Counted from the stretch's first letter, positions 36,356 to 45,694 are shown. The stretch is DNA of 64,000 nucleotides from an uncultured Paracoccaceae bacterium (GCA_943787985.1 CALSOO010000004.1:496001-560000), one strand, 5' to 3'. Program-made: numbers and translations. The notes: generated by a model from the letters alone, not told the origin.

Positions 36356-36883
36356 GGCGGGGCGCAGGGCGCGGTCAAATGACAGCGGTCCTGCGCCTTT
36401 GATCACGAGGATCAGCAAAAGCAAAATCCACAAGGCTCTCTGGTCTGCGATCAACGCGCCTGAGGCTTTGTCAAACCATACGCCGATGTCTTTGGCCGCA
36501 ACCCCGTGTCCTGTGATGTCGACCGCTGATTGCACGATGACAAATCCGATCATGCCAATGGCCGACAGTCGCGTCAGAAAGCCGACGACGATAAGAAGCG
36601 GCAGGATGAATTCAGCCCATGTCCCGCCCAGGGCCACAAGGTAGTGGAACAGTCCAAGCTGGCTGGTGTCATACCCCAGTGCTTCGACTGCTTTGGGAAA
36701 GATCTGGATATAGGCGCTGTCCGAGAGCGTGAATATCCCCATGATCCCGTCGCCCAGTTTGGTCAGTCCGGACACCCAGAAATACATCAGCAGAACGCCT
36801 GCGAACACCAGTCGCGCAAGTGTAGGCAGCACCCAATCCGCGCGCTCTATCGCGCCAAAGAGTGAATTGTGCAGTTTGATCAT
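36344..36883 (-). CDS. bufD: DoxX-family membrane protein of bufferin operon
   Basis: A 179-residue protein with four membrane helices (about 20-40, 75-100, 105-125, 140-160). It belongs to the DoxX family, seen in VLPTLARLVFAGVLLMYFWVSG and AEFILPLLIVVGFLTRLSAIGMI (quoted in part). In bufferin-type operons a DoxX protein is commonly the last gene; its biochemical part is unknown, perhaps redox or transport at the inner membrane. It overlaps bufC by four bases. The bufD name follows operon position and family. Confidence 0.75.
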   Translation of the reverse strand: MIKLHNSLFGAIERADWVLPTLARLVFAGVLLMYFWVSGLTKLGDGIMGIFTLSDSAYIQIFPKAVEALGYDTSQLGLFHYLVALGGTWAEFILPLLIVVGFLTRLSAIGMIGFVIVQSAVDITGHGVAAKDIGVWFDKASGALIADQRALWILLLLILVIKGAGPLSFDRALRPASHG

Positions 36884-37638
36884 GGTTGGTCCTTTGTCTT
36901 CAGGTCATTGAGTGCGTTGTTTTGTATCAACAGGGTCAGCAGTGGCCCCAAGTCATATGTTGGTTCAACCGCGGCGGCGGCGTTTTGCGCCCCCCCGAGT
37001 GTTGCCCCGTTTTGTGTGGCGGTGATCCATGCGGCGTCTGCGGCGCTGATCGGGTGTGGTGCAGGGTCGAATTGCGCGCGCAAGATCAGGACGTTTTGCG
37101 CAATGTTTCGCGGTTTTTCTGCATCTGACTGCATGTTGTAGCGCCAGATGTCAAAGATCGGCCATTTCGAGCAGACCATGCGCAGGCTGGGCGCCAGTGT
37201 GATGCGGGCTGTGTCGAGCGCGTCAGGGGTGATGCTGCCAAGGCGCGCGGGGTCAAGCACGGATGCGTCCGCACTGTGGTAGCTCTGGCGGATCGCCCCT
37301 TCAAGCTGTGCAATGTCTGGCAGGTAGGCAATGTGTTGCAGCGGCGCGAAATCCGTCAGAAACGCGGGCATGTCCGCCCCGTAGTGCATCATCAACGCTG
37401 ATTTTGGAGGGTGCGCGCGCAGAAATACCCCTGCCAGCATGTCAAAGTTCTGTGTGCCGATCAGTTTGACCAGTACTGGAAAACTGGCGTGCAACGCTTC
37501 GCGCAAGGAGACCGCAACATTGTTGCGATAGACTGCGTATCTGCGCCCCGCCGGTGCGTTGGCACCGTTTGAAAGCCCTTTTGGTTCTGGGGCGTCCGGA
37601 GTGAGCAGCGCGGCGCGGAAATCTTGCGACCATGTCAT
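36880..37638 (-). CDS. bufC: DUF2063 protein, partner of the MNIO enzyme
   Basis: A 252-residue protein. The N-terminal half is the DUF2063 domain ([39 protein letters not shown], a pattern of helices). The C-terminal half carries the second conserved segment with [21 protein letters not shown] and [15 protein letters not shown]. In characterised relatives this protein assists the DUF692 enzyme with its precursor peptide, probably as a recognition partner. It is coupled by four-base overlaps to both neighbours, bufB and the DoxX gene. Confidence 0.8.
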   Translation of the reverse strand: MTWSQDFRAALLTPDAPEPKGLSNGANAPAGRRYAVYRNNVAVSLREALHASFPVLVKLIGTQNFDMLAGVFLRAHPPKSALMMHYGADMPAFLTDFAPLQHIAYLPDIAQLEGAIRQSYHSADASVLDPARLGSITPDALDTARITLAPSLRMVCSKWPIFDIWRYNMQSDAEKPRNIAQNVLILRAQFDPAPHPISAADAAWITATQNGATLGGAQNAAAAVEPTYDLGPLLTLLIQNNALNDLKTKDQP

Positions 37639-38519
37639 GTTTTGGCCAATGCACCCAGTGCCTCCGCGCCGCGTTGTGCTTCAGCGCGCAAACTTGCCCA
37701 GTCGGGCACATCATTGTCCCACTCGATCAGGACCGGGCGGGGTCCGGTTTTGGCAAGCGCATAGGCGAGCAAATCCCAGACGGGTTCCACTGCTTCGGAT
37801 CCGTGGCTGTCGATCAACAGGGGCGCGCCGTGATCGTCTTCGTCCTCGTCATGCCCGCCGACGTGAATTTCCCCGACGGCTGCGAGAGGGTAGGCGTCGA
37901 TGTAGCCCTGAGGCGCGTAACCGAGGTTGGTGGCCGAAATGAACACGTTGTTGACGTCCAGCAACAGCCCGCAGCCTGTGCGTTTGACCAGTTCTGCCAG
38001 AAAATCGGTTTCCGACCATGTGCTGGCCTCGAAGGCGAGGTAGCTTGACGGGTTTTCGAGCAGCATTTGACGCCCCAACGTGTCCTGCACTTGGGAAATA
38101 TGCGCTGCCACTTGGGTCAGGGTGCTGTTGGTGTAGGGCAGGGGGAGCAGGTCATTCAGGAACTCTCCGCCCATCTCGGTGTCCATCCCGCTGCTATGGG
38201 TGGACCATGCCAGATGCTCGGAAAAGCTGGCGGGGTTTGACCACTGCACAAGGTGCTTGAGGCGGGCAAGGTGGTCTGGATCAAGCGGGCTTTCACCGCC
38301 GATCGACAGGCCCACGCCGTGCACCGAAATGGCAAAGCGTTCGGACAGGGCGCGCAGCTGCGCCAAAGGGCGGCCGCCATCGCCCATGTAGTTTTCCGCA
38401 TGCACCTCAAGCCATGAAACAGGGCCGGGGGCGTCTTGAATGTCTTGGAAATGTTGGGGTTTGTAGCCGACGCCAACGGCGTTGGGCAAAGGGCTGTGAG
38501 GGCGGTGTGCATCCAACAT
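37635..38519 (-). CDS. bufB: DUF692 multinuclear non-haem iron oxidase (MNIO), bufferin-modifying enzyme
   Basis: A 294-residue TIM-barrel enzyme of the DUF692/MNIO family, related to MbnB of methanobactin synthesis. Iron-ligand candidates fall where expected: [50 protein letters not shown] and IEWDND, so the metal site looks complete. MNIO enzymes oxidise Cys of ribosomal peptides; for bufferins they are reported to form thiooxazole rings on central cysteines. It lies 61 bases after the precursor gene, with a hairpin between, and is coupled to bufC. Family is firm, the exact reaction here is inferred. Confidence 0.88.
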   Translation of the reverse strand: MLDAHRPHSPLPNAVGVGYKPQHFQDIQDAPGPVSWLEVHAENYMGDGGRPLAQLRALSERFAISVHGVGLSIGGESPLDPDHLARLKHLVQWSNPASFSEHLAWSTHSSGMDTEMGGEFLNDLLPLPYTNSTLTQVAAHISQVQDTLGRQMLLENPSSYLAFEASTWSETDFLAELVKRTGCGLLLDVNNVFISATNLGYAPQGYIDAYPLAAVGEIHVGGHDEDEDDHGAPLLIDSHGSEAVEPVWDLLAYALAKTGPRPVLIEWDNDVPDWASLRAEAQRGAEALGALAKT

Positions 38520-38543
38520 GATTTGGCCCTTTCGTCGTCAGTG

Positions 38544-38571
38544 CGGCTCGGACGGGGGATCGCCCGAGCCG
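38544..38571 (-). promoter_or_regulatory. Intercistronic hairpin between bufA and bufB
   Basis: CGGCTCGG and CCGAGCCG form a perfect eight-base-pair stem between the precursor stop (38581) and the enzyme start (38519). No T-run follows on the minus strand. It could stabilise precursor mRNA or attenuate read-through, giving more peptide than enzyme. Confidence 0.6.
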
Positions 38572-38580
38572 GACTTTGGT

Positions 38581-38883
38581 TTATGCTGGCAGGTCGCGGT
38601 CCAGCTCGGTCAAGGACCCTTGACGTGCTGTGCCGTCAGCCAATGCTGGCAAATCAATTTCGGCGCATGTGCCTGCGTCGACCAATGTCCATGCGTTGCC
38701 TTGGTAATCCACTGTAGATGTACCGGCGCATGTCGTGCCTGCACCCGCAGCACAGTCGTTCGCGCCTGCGACGGAAACACCATAGCATTTTTCTTTGGAC
38801 GCTGCTTCGGCCGTTGTGGTGTTTGCGGCCATGGCGGCGGCAACGGCAGACGCGAGAGCGACGGATTTCATAACTGTAGACAT
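38581..38883 (-). CDS. bufA: Bufferin-type precursor peptide (DUF2282)
   Basis: A 100-residue secreted precursor. The signal peptide covers about residues 1-28 (ending TTTAEAA). The core has four cysteines at 33, 44, 52 and 73 in [24 protein letters not shown] and AGTCAEI, the DUF2282 pattern of bufferins. These ribosomal peptides, once modified by the MNIO enzyme, are exported to the periplasm and bind copper. The ATG at 38883 has AAGGAAG six bases upstream. It is the first gene of bufA-bufB-bufC-bufD. The copper role is inferred from the family. Confidence 0.85.
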   Translation of the reverse strand: MSTVMKSVALASAVAAAMAANTTTAEAASKEKCYGVSVAGANDCAAGAGTTCAGTSTVDYQGNAWTLVDAGTCAEIDLPALADGTARQGSLTELDRDLPA

Positions 38884-39042
38884 ATGGAACTTCCTTTGCA
38901 GTGCAGGGTTTGTACGTAAGGTGTTTAATTAAACTGATACGAACGCGGATAAATTACCACTCACGAGCCTGTGTGTCACATCGGCGTTAGGGAAATGGGG
39001 GGGGGTTCCCCCGAAATCCATGGTTTCGTGATCAAATGTTTC

Positions 39043-39069
39043 AATCGGGCAGGGCGCTCCCGCCCGATT
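39043..39069. terminator. Hairpin between thrS and the bufferin operon
   Basis: AATCGGGC and GCCCGATT pair around an 11-base loop just after the thrS stop. TTTT follows on the plus strand only. On the minus strand, where thrS is read, the T-tract is missing, so termination strength for thrS is uncertain. A G-run with GGGGG-TT-CCCCC lies nearby at about 39000-39012. Confidence 0.5.
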
Positions 39070-39079
39070 TTGTAACAAT

Positions 39080-41028
39080 TCAGCGCAAATCAGGCGGTGT
39101 CGCTTCTGCGCTCAGGGTCTGTGTTACAGCGTCAAGAGCTTCGACGCGTGTTTGTTTCTCTCCCAAGCGGCGCACGGTGACGGTGCGCTCTTCGACTTCG
39201 CGCGCACCAACCGCGAGGATCACAGGCACTTTGCCTACAGAATGCTCGCGTACTTTGTAGTTGATCTTTTCGTTGCGCACGTCGGCTTCGGCGCTCACGC
39301 CAACAGCTTTGAGGGCTGCGACGACCTCATGCACATAGGCATCTGCATCCGAAATGATCGAGGCGACAACCACCTGACGCGGCGCAAGCCAGAACGGCAG
39401 TTTGCCTGCGTGTTCTTCGATCAGAATACCGATGAACCGCTCGAACGAGCCCAAAGTTGCGCGGTGCAGCATGACGGGGCGGTGTTTGCCGCCGTCAGCC
39501 CCCACAAAGGTCGCATCAAGGCGCTCTGGCAAGTTGGGATCAACCTGCAAGGTGCCGCACTGCCATTCGCGGCCAATCGCGTCCGTCAGGGTGAACTCCA
39601 GCTTGGGACCATAAAACGCCCCTTCGCCTTCCAGCAGCTCGAATTCATAGCCTGCCGCGTTACACGCATCCCCCAGCGCTTTTTCAACGCGGTCCCAGCT
39701 TTCCTCGGTCCCGACCCGCTTTTCGGGGCGCGTGGACAGTTTGATGTGCCAGTCGTTGAACCCCAGATCGGCATAAACATCGGCGAGAAAGCTGATGAAT
39801 TTCGCCGTTTCGTCCACGATCTGATCCTCGGTACAGAAAATATGTCCGTCATCCTGGGTAAAGCCGCGGACGCGCATGATGCCATGCAGCGCGCCTGACG
39901 GCTCATAGCGGTTGCACGACCCGAATTCGGCCATGCGCAAAGGCAAGTCGCGGTAGGACTTCATGCCAGTGTTGAAAATCTGCACATGGCACGGGCAGTT
40001 CATGGGTTTGAGGGCGTTAACAGTTTTCTCGCGCGCATGTTCTTCGTCCACTTCAACGATGAACATGTGGTCCTGATAATTCTCCCAGTGGCCGGAATCT
40101 TCCCACAGTTTGCGGTTCACGACCTGTGGTGTGTTCACCTCGACATAGCCGTCCGCGCGCTGTTTGCGGCGCATGTAATCCTGAAGCTGGGTGTAGATCA
40201 GCCAACCGTTGGGGTGCCAGAAAATCTGGCCGGGGGCTTCTTCTTGCATGTGGAACAGGTCCATTTCGCGGCCCAGCTTGCGGTGGTCGCGTTTGGCGGC
40301 TTCTTCCAGCATGTGCAGGTGCGCTTTGAGCTTTTCCTTGCCGGTAAAGGCCACGCCGTAGATGCGTTGCAGCATTTCCCGGTCGGAATCCCCGCGCCAA
40401 TAGGCCCCCGCGATCGACATCAGCTTGAAGCTGTCCCCCGGCACCTGGCCCGTGTGTTGCAAGTGCGGGCCGCGGCACAGGTCCTGCCAGTCGCCATGCC
40501 AATACATGCGCAATGGTTCGTCACCCGGAATGCTGTCGATCAGCTCGACTTTGTAGGGTTCCCCGTTGGCCTCGTAATGCGCAATGGCGCGGGCACGGTC
40601 CCAGACTTCGGTGCGCACCGGTTCCCGTTTGTTGATGATCTCTTTCATCTTCTTTTCGATGGTGTCGAGGTCTTCGGGGGTGAAGGAGGTTTTGCGGTCA
40701 AAGTCGTAGTACCAGCCGTCTTTGATGACCGGACCGATGGTGACTTTGGTGTCGGGCCAGATTTCTTGCACGGCACGGGCCATGATGTGGGCGAGGTCAT
40801 GGCGCACCAATTCGTTGGCTTGCTCTTCATCCGCCATGGTGTGCAGCGCGATGCTGGCGTCTGCGTCGATCGGCCATTGCAAGTCCCATGATGCGCGCCG
40901 TTCACGGTTGCGCTGATCGCTTTTTTGGCCAGTGATTTAGAGATGCTTTGTGCGACCTGTGCAGGGGTGACCCCCGCGTCATAGTCGCGTGCATTGCCGT
41001 CGGGAAAGGTAAGGGTGACTGATGCCAT
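39080..41028 (-). CDS. thrS: Threonyl-tRNA synthetase, with a frame change after the TGS domain
   Basis: ThrRS charges tRNA-Thr. The first 47 residues ([20 protein letters not shown] ..., TGS domain) are in one frame from ATG 41028. The remaining 600 residues continue in another from about 40888 ([13 protein letters not shown]). The catalytic part is complete: editing-domain [16 protein letters not shown], zinc-site Cys in [10 protein letters not shown], motif 2 in [21 protein letters not shown] (quoted in part), and an anticodon domain. The switch near 40883-40893 equals two extra bases or one missing one. Because the gene is normally essential, sequence error, or use of an internal start giving a TGS-less enzyme, must be considered. 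Confidence 0.85.
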
Positions 41029-41115
41029 CTGGGCACTCCTCGTCAGTTTGGCGCCTACGAAACGCCCGGTTGCGGGTTATGGTTCAGCGTGTTTTGCCCA
41101 GTCGCTCCCCTATGG

Positions 41116-42285
41116 TCAAGAGGGGCTGTGGCCCTGCGGGGGAAAGCGTGCTGATAGCAGCACATTTACCAGTGCCAGCGAGGCGCACGCCCCCGCTGCG
41201 ATCCCGAGCCCGTCGAGCCCGAAGCGCGCGATCACAAGTGCGCCGATGAACGAGCCAAGGGCCGCCCCGATGTAGATAAAGGCGGCTGTCAGCGCCAGCA
41301 CCACAGGTGCCTTGGGCCCCGCCAGCCCGATAAGCCGCATTTGTTGTCCCGCCATAAAAGACCACCCCGCCACGGACCAGATGACGGAGAGCGCAAAGAA
41401 CGCCGTGAGACTGATGGGAAGCGTCGAGTACAGCGGCATGATCAGCATTTGTGAGCAACACAGGATCACAAGCGTTTTGAACCATCCCAGCGTGTCGGCC
41501 ATATACCCCCCGAGGATATTGCCCAGCACCGCCCCGATCCCGCCCACCACCAAAGTAATAGAGATCAGATCCCGCTCCATCCCCATCAACTGGCTGAACA
41601 GTGGGGTGAGGTATGTATAGAGGACGTAGATCGCCCCGAGAAAAAGGCCGGTGAAGGAGATCGCGAGCATCATACGCGCGTCCGCCAGGACCTCCCGTAG
41701 ATCGCGCAGGGTGACAGGCTGGAATTTGAGCCCCGCCGGGACATGGGTCCAGATCAGGAAAATGCAGGGGATGTTGAGGATCACGACCCCCCAAAAGGCA
41801 AACCGCCATCCGAAGGTGTAGGCGACCCATGCCCCCGCTGGCACGCCGATCACCTGGGCCAGCGTAAACCCGAACATTGCAGCCGCAAGCACCCGCGCGC
41901 ATTGCTCTTCTGGGAACAATCCTGCGACGACGGCAGCACCGACAGGTGTGAACATGCCTGCCCCTGCCGCTGCAATCACCCGTGCCGCTGCCAGCATGCC
42001 CAGTGATTGCGCTGTGGCCGACATCAAGGCCGACACCAGAAACACGCATAATCCGAACGTCATCACCCGTCGCCGCCCGATGTGTCCTGTCATGCTCACG
42101 AGCAGGGGGGATAAAACCGCGTAGGCCAGCGCGTAGACTGTCATCAGGATGCCCGCCCGCTCGGGGGCAACGTTCAGTCCGCTGCCAAGGGGTTCCAGTA
42201 CCCCGATAATGACGAATGCTCCGACCCCGATCAGGAAGTTGCATGTAGAGATGACGGGAAGGATCATTTTTGGCGGTGTGCTCAT
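41116..42285 (-). CDS. MFS transporter (DHA1-type)
   Basis: A 389-residue inner membrane protein with twelve hydrophobic segments. The family loop motif GHIGRRRVMTFG is near residue 67, and motif-C-like GVPAGAWVAYTFGWRFAFWG near 130. Both fit the DHA1 drug or arabinose/nucleoside efflux branch. Exported substrate unknown. It is 87 bases upstream of the thrS start relative to its own stop and divergent from the small gene at 42487, so the 201-base gap between them holds its promoter. Confidence 0.85.
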   Translation of the reverse strand: MSTPPKMILPVISTCNFLIGVGAFVIIGVLEPLGSGLNVAPERAGILMTVYALAYAVLSPLLVSMTGHIGRRRVMTFGLCVFLVSALMSATAQSLGMLAAARVIAAAGAGMFTPVGAAVVAGLFPEEQCARVLAAAMFGFTLAQVIGVPAGAWVAYTFGWRFAFWGVVILNIPCIFLIWTHVPAGLKFQPVTLRDLREVLADARMMLAISFTGLFLGAIYVLYTYLTPLFSQLMGMERDLISITLVVGGIGAVLGNILGGYMADTLGWFKTLVILCCSQMLIMPLYSTLPISLTAFFALSVIWSVAGWSFMAGQQMRLIGLAGPKAPVVLALTAAFIYIGAALGSFIGALVIARFGLDGLGIAAGACASLALVNVLLSARFPPQGHSPS

Positions 42286-42486
42286 GTTTTCGACTATGGG
42301 GCAGGAGGGTTAAAGAACAAGCAAACCGTGACGTCGCGTGTTCCGCATACTTTTGCATGCATTGAAAAGCGACAATTTGCCCTCACTTTGCGACGAAATG
42401 CTGTGGACTCTGGGGGCGAGGGCGCTAAAACGTCTCCTATAGGAAACTTTTTCTCACACGCGCTCAAACCGCGCACAGGGGGTCAC

Positions 42487-42711
42487 ATGCCAGGCTATAA
42501 CACGTCATTTGAACTTTCCGTCGAAGACCTCGCCCTCATCGAGGATGCATTGCTTAAATCCAAACTGTCGCTGACCCAAGCGCGTTTGAAAGAAAACTCG
42601 AAAGAGTTGCCTGCAGATGATGATGCGCGCCAGATCCACGAATTGTTGGGACGTTTGCACAATCAAAAAGCGTTTTATCGTCCGCGTCAGGGTGCCTTTA
42701 TCAGCGGTTGA
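42487..42711 (+). CDS. Small conserved hypothetical protein
   Basis: A 74-residue soluble, mostly helical protein (SFELSVEDLALIEDALLKSK, ADDDARQIHELLGRLHNQKAF) ending in FYRPRQGAFISG. The ATG at 42487 is the likely start; the open frame above it to 42328 contains no support. Composition and helix pattern suggest a real gene; from memory similar short proteins occur widely in roseobacters. No function known. Confidence 0.6.
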   Translation: MPGYNTSFELSVEDLALIEDALLKSKLSLTQARLKENSKELPADDDARQIHELLGRLHNQKAFYRPRQGAFISG

Positions 42712-42812
42712 CCGCAAGGAAAGGCGCGCAGTGCATTGCCAGCCTGCGCGCATTTGCCCATGATCCCCCAAACTTGAGCGCCCTTCTTTAAGGGCGCAAG
42801 CTGGGGAACATC

Positions 42813-43559
42813 ATGAGTGCGGCAGAATTTCTCGACACCAACAACGGACGGCGCATTGCCTATCACAGCACTGCAGGGGATGGCCCTTGGCTGGTGTTTC
42901 TGGGCGGCCTCAAATCCGATATGGAAGGCACCAAAGCCATCCACCTCGAAGCATGGGCGCGCGCGCGGGGCCAGGCTTTTTTGCGGTTCGACTATTCCGG
43001 ACATGGCCAAAGCTCTGGCAGGTTCGAGGAGGGGTGTATTGGCGACTGGGCGCAAGACACCAGCGCGGCCATCGGGGCGTTGACCAATGGCAAAGTTGTG
43101 CTGGTCGGATCATCCATGGGCGGGTGGCAGTCGTTGTTGTTTGCACGCGACAATCCCGATCGCGTTCAAGGACTCGTGACCATCGCAGCCGCCCCCGATT
43201 TTACCGAAGACGGGTATTGGGCGTCCTTTACCGAAAGCCAAAAGGCCATGCTTGCTCGGGATGGGCAGATTGAATTGCCCTCTGACTATATGGAGCCCTA
43301 CGTGGTGACCCATCGTATGATCGAGGACGGGCGCACCAAACTGGTTCTGCGTGACCCGCTGGATTTGCCATTTCCGGTTCGTATGTTGCAAGGTACCGCA
43401 GACACGGCCGTCAGCACAGAGCGCGCAACCAAATTGCTGGAGCACGCGAGCAGCCCCGACATGCGTCTGACCTTGGTCAAAGATGCCGATCACAGGTTTT
43501 CTGACGGACCGTGTTTGGGCATGATCGAAGAAGCTGTAATAGAGGTGATGGGCGCATGA
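42813..43559 (+). CDS. Alpha/beta hydrolase
   Basis: A 248-residue serine hydrolase. The nucleophile elbow is VGSSMGGWQSL (GSSMGG near residue 93). DYSGHGQSSGRFEEG precedes it, and the late acid/His pair is in LQGTADTAVS and KDADHRFSDG. No signal peptide, so cytoplasmic. The pattern fits acyl-thioesterase or palmitoyl-protein-thioesterase-like proteins (ABHD10 type). It opens an operon with a second hydrolase, a VOC protein and an M15-like protein, all joined by short overlaps. Confidence 0.82.
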   Translation: MSAAEFLDTNNGRRIAYHSTAGDGPWLVFLGGLKSDMEGTKAIHLEAWARARGQAFLRFDYSGHGQSSGRFEEGCIGDWAQDTSAAIGALTNGKVVLVGSSMGGWQSLLFARDNPDRVQGLVTIAAAPDFTEDGYWASFTESQKAMLARDGQIELPSDYMEPYVVTHRMIEDGRTKLVLRDPLDLPFPVRMLQGTADTAVSTERATKLLEHASSPDMRLTLVKDADHRFSDGPCLGMIEEAVIEVMGA

Positions 43560-44539
43560 GACGATTTTCGTGGTATTTCCAGCGGTTTTTACTGTATTTT
43601 GCGACTCTTTTGTTCGCGATGTGGTTCTTTGGGCCTTACGAGGACGTTGAATTCACAACAGAGTTTGATGAAACCCGGTTGGCCGACGGGGTTGATGCCT
43701 ATTTGGCCAAAGTCGAGGCAGGGTTTGACGATATTCGCGATCAAAGCGAGAAACACGTCATCTGGGCCGGTGCTGCAGAGGTCAAAACGCCCGTGTCCGT
43801 GGTCTATTTCCATGGTTTTTCGGCCAGTGCCCATGAAATCCGCCCTGTTCCTGATGATCTGGCAAAAGCGCTGGGGGCCAATCTGGTTTACACACGCTTC
43901 CAAGGGCATGGGCGCGATGGTGACGCGATGGGGGACGCGACCGTCAAGGGGTGGATGGCCGACGCGGTTGAAGCGCTCGCGGTTGGGCGCGCGGTTGGTG
44001 AGCAGGTGATCCTTGTCACGACCTCTACCGGCGGGACGCTGGCGGCCTTGGCGTTGCATGCGCCCGAGTTGCAGGGAAATGTGGCCGGTGTTGTGTTCGT
44101 CTCCCCCAATTTTGGCGTGAACAATCCTGCTGCGGCCCTTCTGACGATGCCCGGGGTTCGGGTCTGGGGGCCGGTTGTTGCAGGGGCGACGCAAAGCTTC
44201 GAGCCATTGAACGCAGCGCAAGGCGCCCATTGGACAACGTCATATCCCACGATCGCAGCGGTTCCGATGGCGGCCGCAGTCAAAGAAGCGGTGGGACTGG
44301 ATTATGCACAGGTGCGCATTCCCGCCTTGTTTTACTATGCAGACGTAGATGAAGTGGTGAGCGCGGCAAAGACCGACAAAATCATGGAGGGCTGGGGCGG
44401 GGCTGTTACCCGCGTCACCCCCGCATTGACGGACGCGGATGATCCGATGTCGCATGTGATTGCGGGGGACATCATGTCGCCGGCTCAGACGGAATTCGCA
44501 ACACAGACAATGCTGGACTGGGCACAGGGATTGAAGTGA
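43556..44539 (+). CDS. Membrane-anchored alpha/beta hydrolase (lysophospholipase-like)
   Basis: A 327-residue enzyme. An N-terminal hydrophobic anchor (FLLYFATLLFAMWFFG, residues 11-26) is followed by an alpha/beta hydrolase domain. VVYFHGFSASAHEIRPVPDD gives the HG oxyanion motif. The nucleophile is in VTTSTGGTLAALAL (TSTGG, with Ser near 162), a variant of GxSxG in which Thr replaces the first Gly. YYADVDEVVS and SHVIAGD offer Asp and His. The start overlaps the previous stop (ATGA). Substrate unknown. Confidence 0.78.
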   Translation: MRRFSWYFQRFLLYFATLLFAMWFFGPYEDVEFTTEFDETRLADGVDAYLAKVEAGFDDIRDQSEKHVIWAGAAEVKTPVSVVYFHGFSASAHEIRPVPDDLAKALGANLVYTRFQGHGRDGDAMGDATVKGWMADAVEALAVGRAVGEQVILVTTSTGGTLAALALHAPELQGNVAGVVFVSPNFGVNNPAAALLTMPGVRVWGPVVAGATQSFEPLNAAQGAHWTTSYPTIAAVPMAAAVKEAVGLDYAQVRIPALFYYADVDEVVSAAKTDKIMEGWGGAVTRVTPALTDADDPMSHVIAGDIMSPAQTEFATQTMLDWAQGLK

Positions 44540-44966
44540 TGGAACAACGGATCAGCCTGATAACCTTGGGCACCAAAGATATGGATCTCCTCGGGCGCTT
44601 TTACGAGGCGCTGGGCTGGAGCAGGGTCGAGACCGAAGACGGCGTGATTGCCTTTGACCTGATCGGGCAGACATTGGGCCTTTATCCGCTTGAGAGTTTG
44701 GCCAAAGACCTTGGATTGCCCGTGGATGCGCTTGGGCGGGGGCATCGACCCTTGGCTATAACGTGCGTGACAAGGCGGAGGTGGCGGACCTGCTTGGGCT
44801 GGCTGAAAAGGCAGGCGGGCGCATCTTGGTGCCTGCGCAGGACGTGTTTTGGGGCGGGCATCACGGGTATTTTGCCGATCCCGAAGGGAATATCTGGGAA
44901 GTGGCGCATAATCCGTTCAGCCCGCTGGGCAAGGACGGCGCGTTTCAATGGAATGGCGCTGCCTGA
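44539..44966 (+). pseudogene. VOC family (glyoxalase-like) protein, frameshifted in a G-run
   Basis: The ATG at 44539 gives MEQRISLITLGTKDMDLLGR ... LGLYPLESLAKDLGLP, a normal N-terminal VOC half, up to a five-G run at 44738-44742. Beyond it the same protein continues one frame away (GASTLGYNVRDKAEVADLLG, WGGHHGYFADPEGNIWEVAHNP) to the stop at 44966. Adding one G would restore a 142-residue protein with the Glu metal ligand NIWEVAHNP. Homopolymer position makes a sequencing error or slippage likely. It sits between two hydrolases of the operon. Confidence 0.7.
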
Positions 44967-45598
44967 TGCGCGCACCGCGCAGTATGTGGAGTTTGGAGAC
45001 CTTCGGGCGCGTGCGTCTGTCCAAACACTTTTACATGCGCGACTTTATGTATTCGGAAATCAGCGGGTTTCACGGGATTCCCAATGTTCCTGTTGATCCT
45101 GATCTGGTGATCCAAAGCGGACGGGCGTTTTGCACGACCTTGCTGGACCCGCTGGAAGAGACCTTTGGGCGGGTGGCTGTGCGTTCGGGCTACCGGTCTC
45201 CCGTATTGAATGGCTATGGGAATGCGCACAAGCTGAACTGTGCGCGCAATGACAATCCGTTGGAGTGCCACATCTGGGATTGGCATCGGGGCGCGGATGC
45301 GATTGCGGGGGCGTCGATTGTGGTTCCGTGGTTTGCGGACCAATATGACACAGGCCGTGACTGGCGCGATCTGGCGTGGTGGGTGCATGATCATCTGCCC
45401 TATTCCGATATGTGGTTTTTCCCCAAACTTGCGGCGTTCAATCTGGTGTGGCGGGCCAAACCGTTGCGCATAATTTCCAGCTATATTGCGCCGCGTGGCA
45501 CTTTGCTGAAGGCGGGGAACGATCCAAAAGACAACCTTGAAGTGCGACAAGCGCGCTACGCTGATTTTCCGCCCTTTCGGGGCATTGCCTACCCTTGA
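44966..45598 (+). CDS. Peptidase M15-like protein
   Basis: A 210-residue protein with the M15A D,D-carboxypeptidase-like pattern: LSKHFYMRDFMYSEIS, LLDPLEETFGRVAVRSGYRSPVLN, and a metal-site-like region CHIWDWHRGADAIAG. The classical SxHxxGxAxD motif is altered, HIWDWHRGADA keeping the His and Asp. A Cys pair (LNCARNDNPLECH) brackets it. No signal peptide is evident. The ATG at 44966 overlaps the VOC stop (TGATG); an upstream ATG at 44948 is in frame. Activity on peptidoglycan is only a suggestion. Confidence 0.6.
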   Translation: MRAPRSMWSLETFGRVRLSKHFYMRDFMYSEISGFHGIPNVPVDPDLVIQSGRAFCTTLLDPLEETFGRVAVRSGYRSPVLNGYGNAHKLNCARNDNPLECHIWDWHRGADAIAGASIVVPWFADQYDTGRDWRDLAWWVHDHLPYSDMWFFPKLAAFNLVWRAKPLRIISSYIAPRGTLLKAGNDPKDNLEVRQARYADFPPFRGIAYP

Positions 45599-45694
45599 TC
45601 TTGCCTTGTGCTTGGTTGCGAAGCGGGTCAAACTAAGGGCTGGAATTTGATGACCAAACTGGAATTTTCGTGATGGGTTTTAAGGGCAGTGCGC

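Noticed and set aside
38995-39015. Long G-run with GGGGG-TT-CCCCC near thrS as a terminator
   Set aside because: There is no T-tract on either strand; it may be chance or a remnant, and the AATCGGGC hairpin next to it is better placed.
41084-42358. A 424-codon frame overlapping the MFS transporter on the same strand
   Set aside because: It lacks membrane-helix periodicity and is rich in Arg, Gly and Cys as expected for an out-of-frame shadow.
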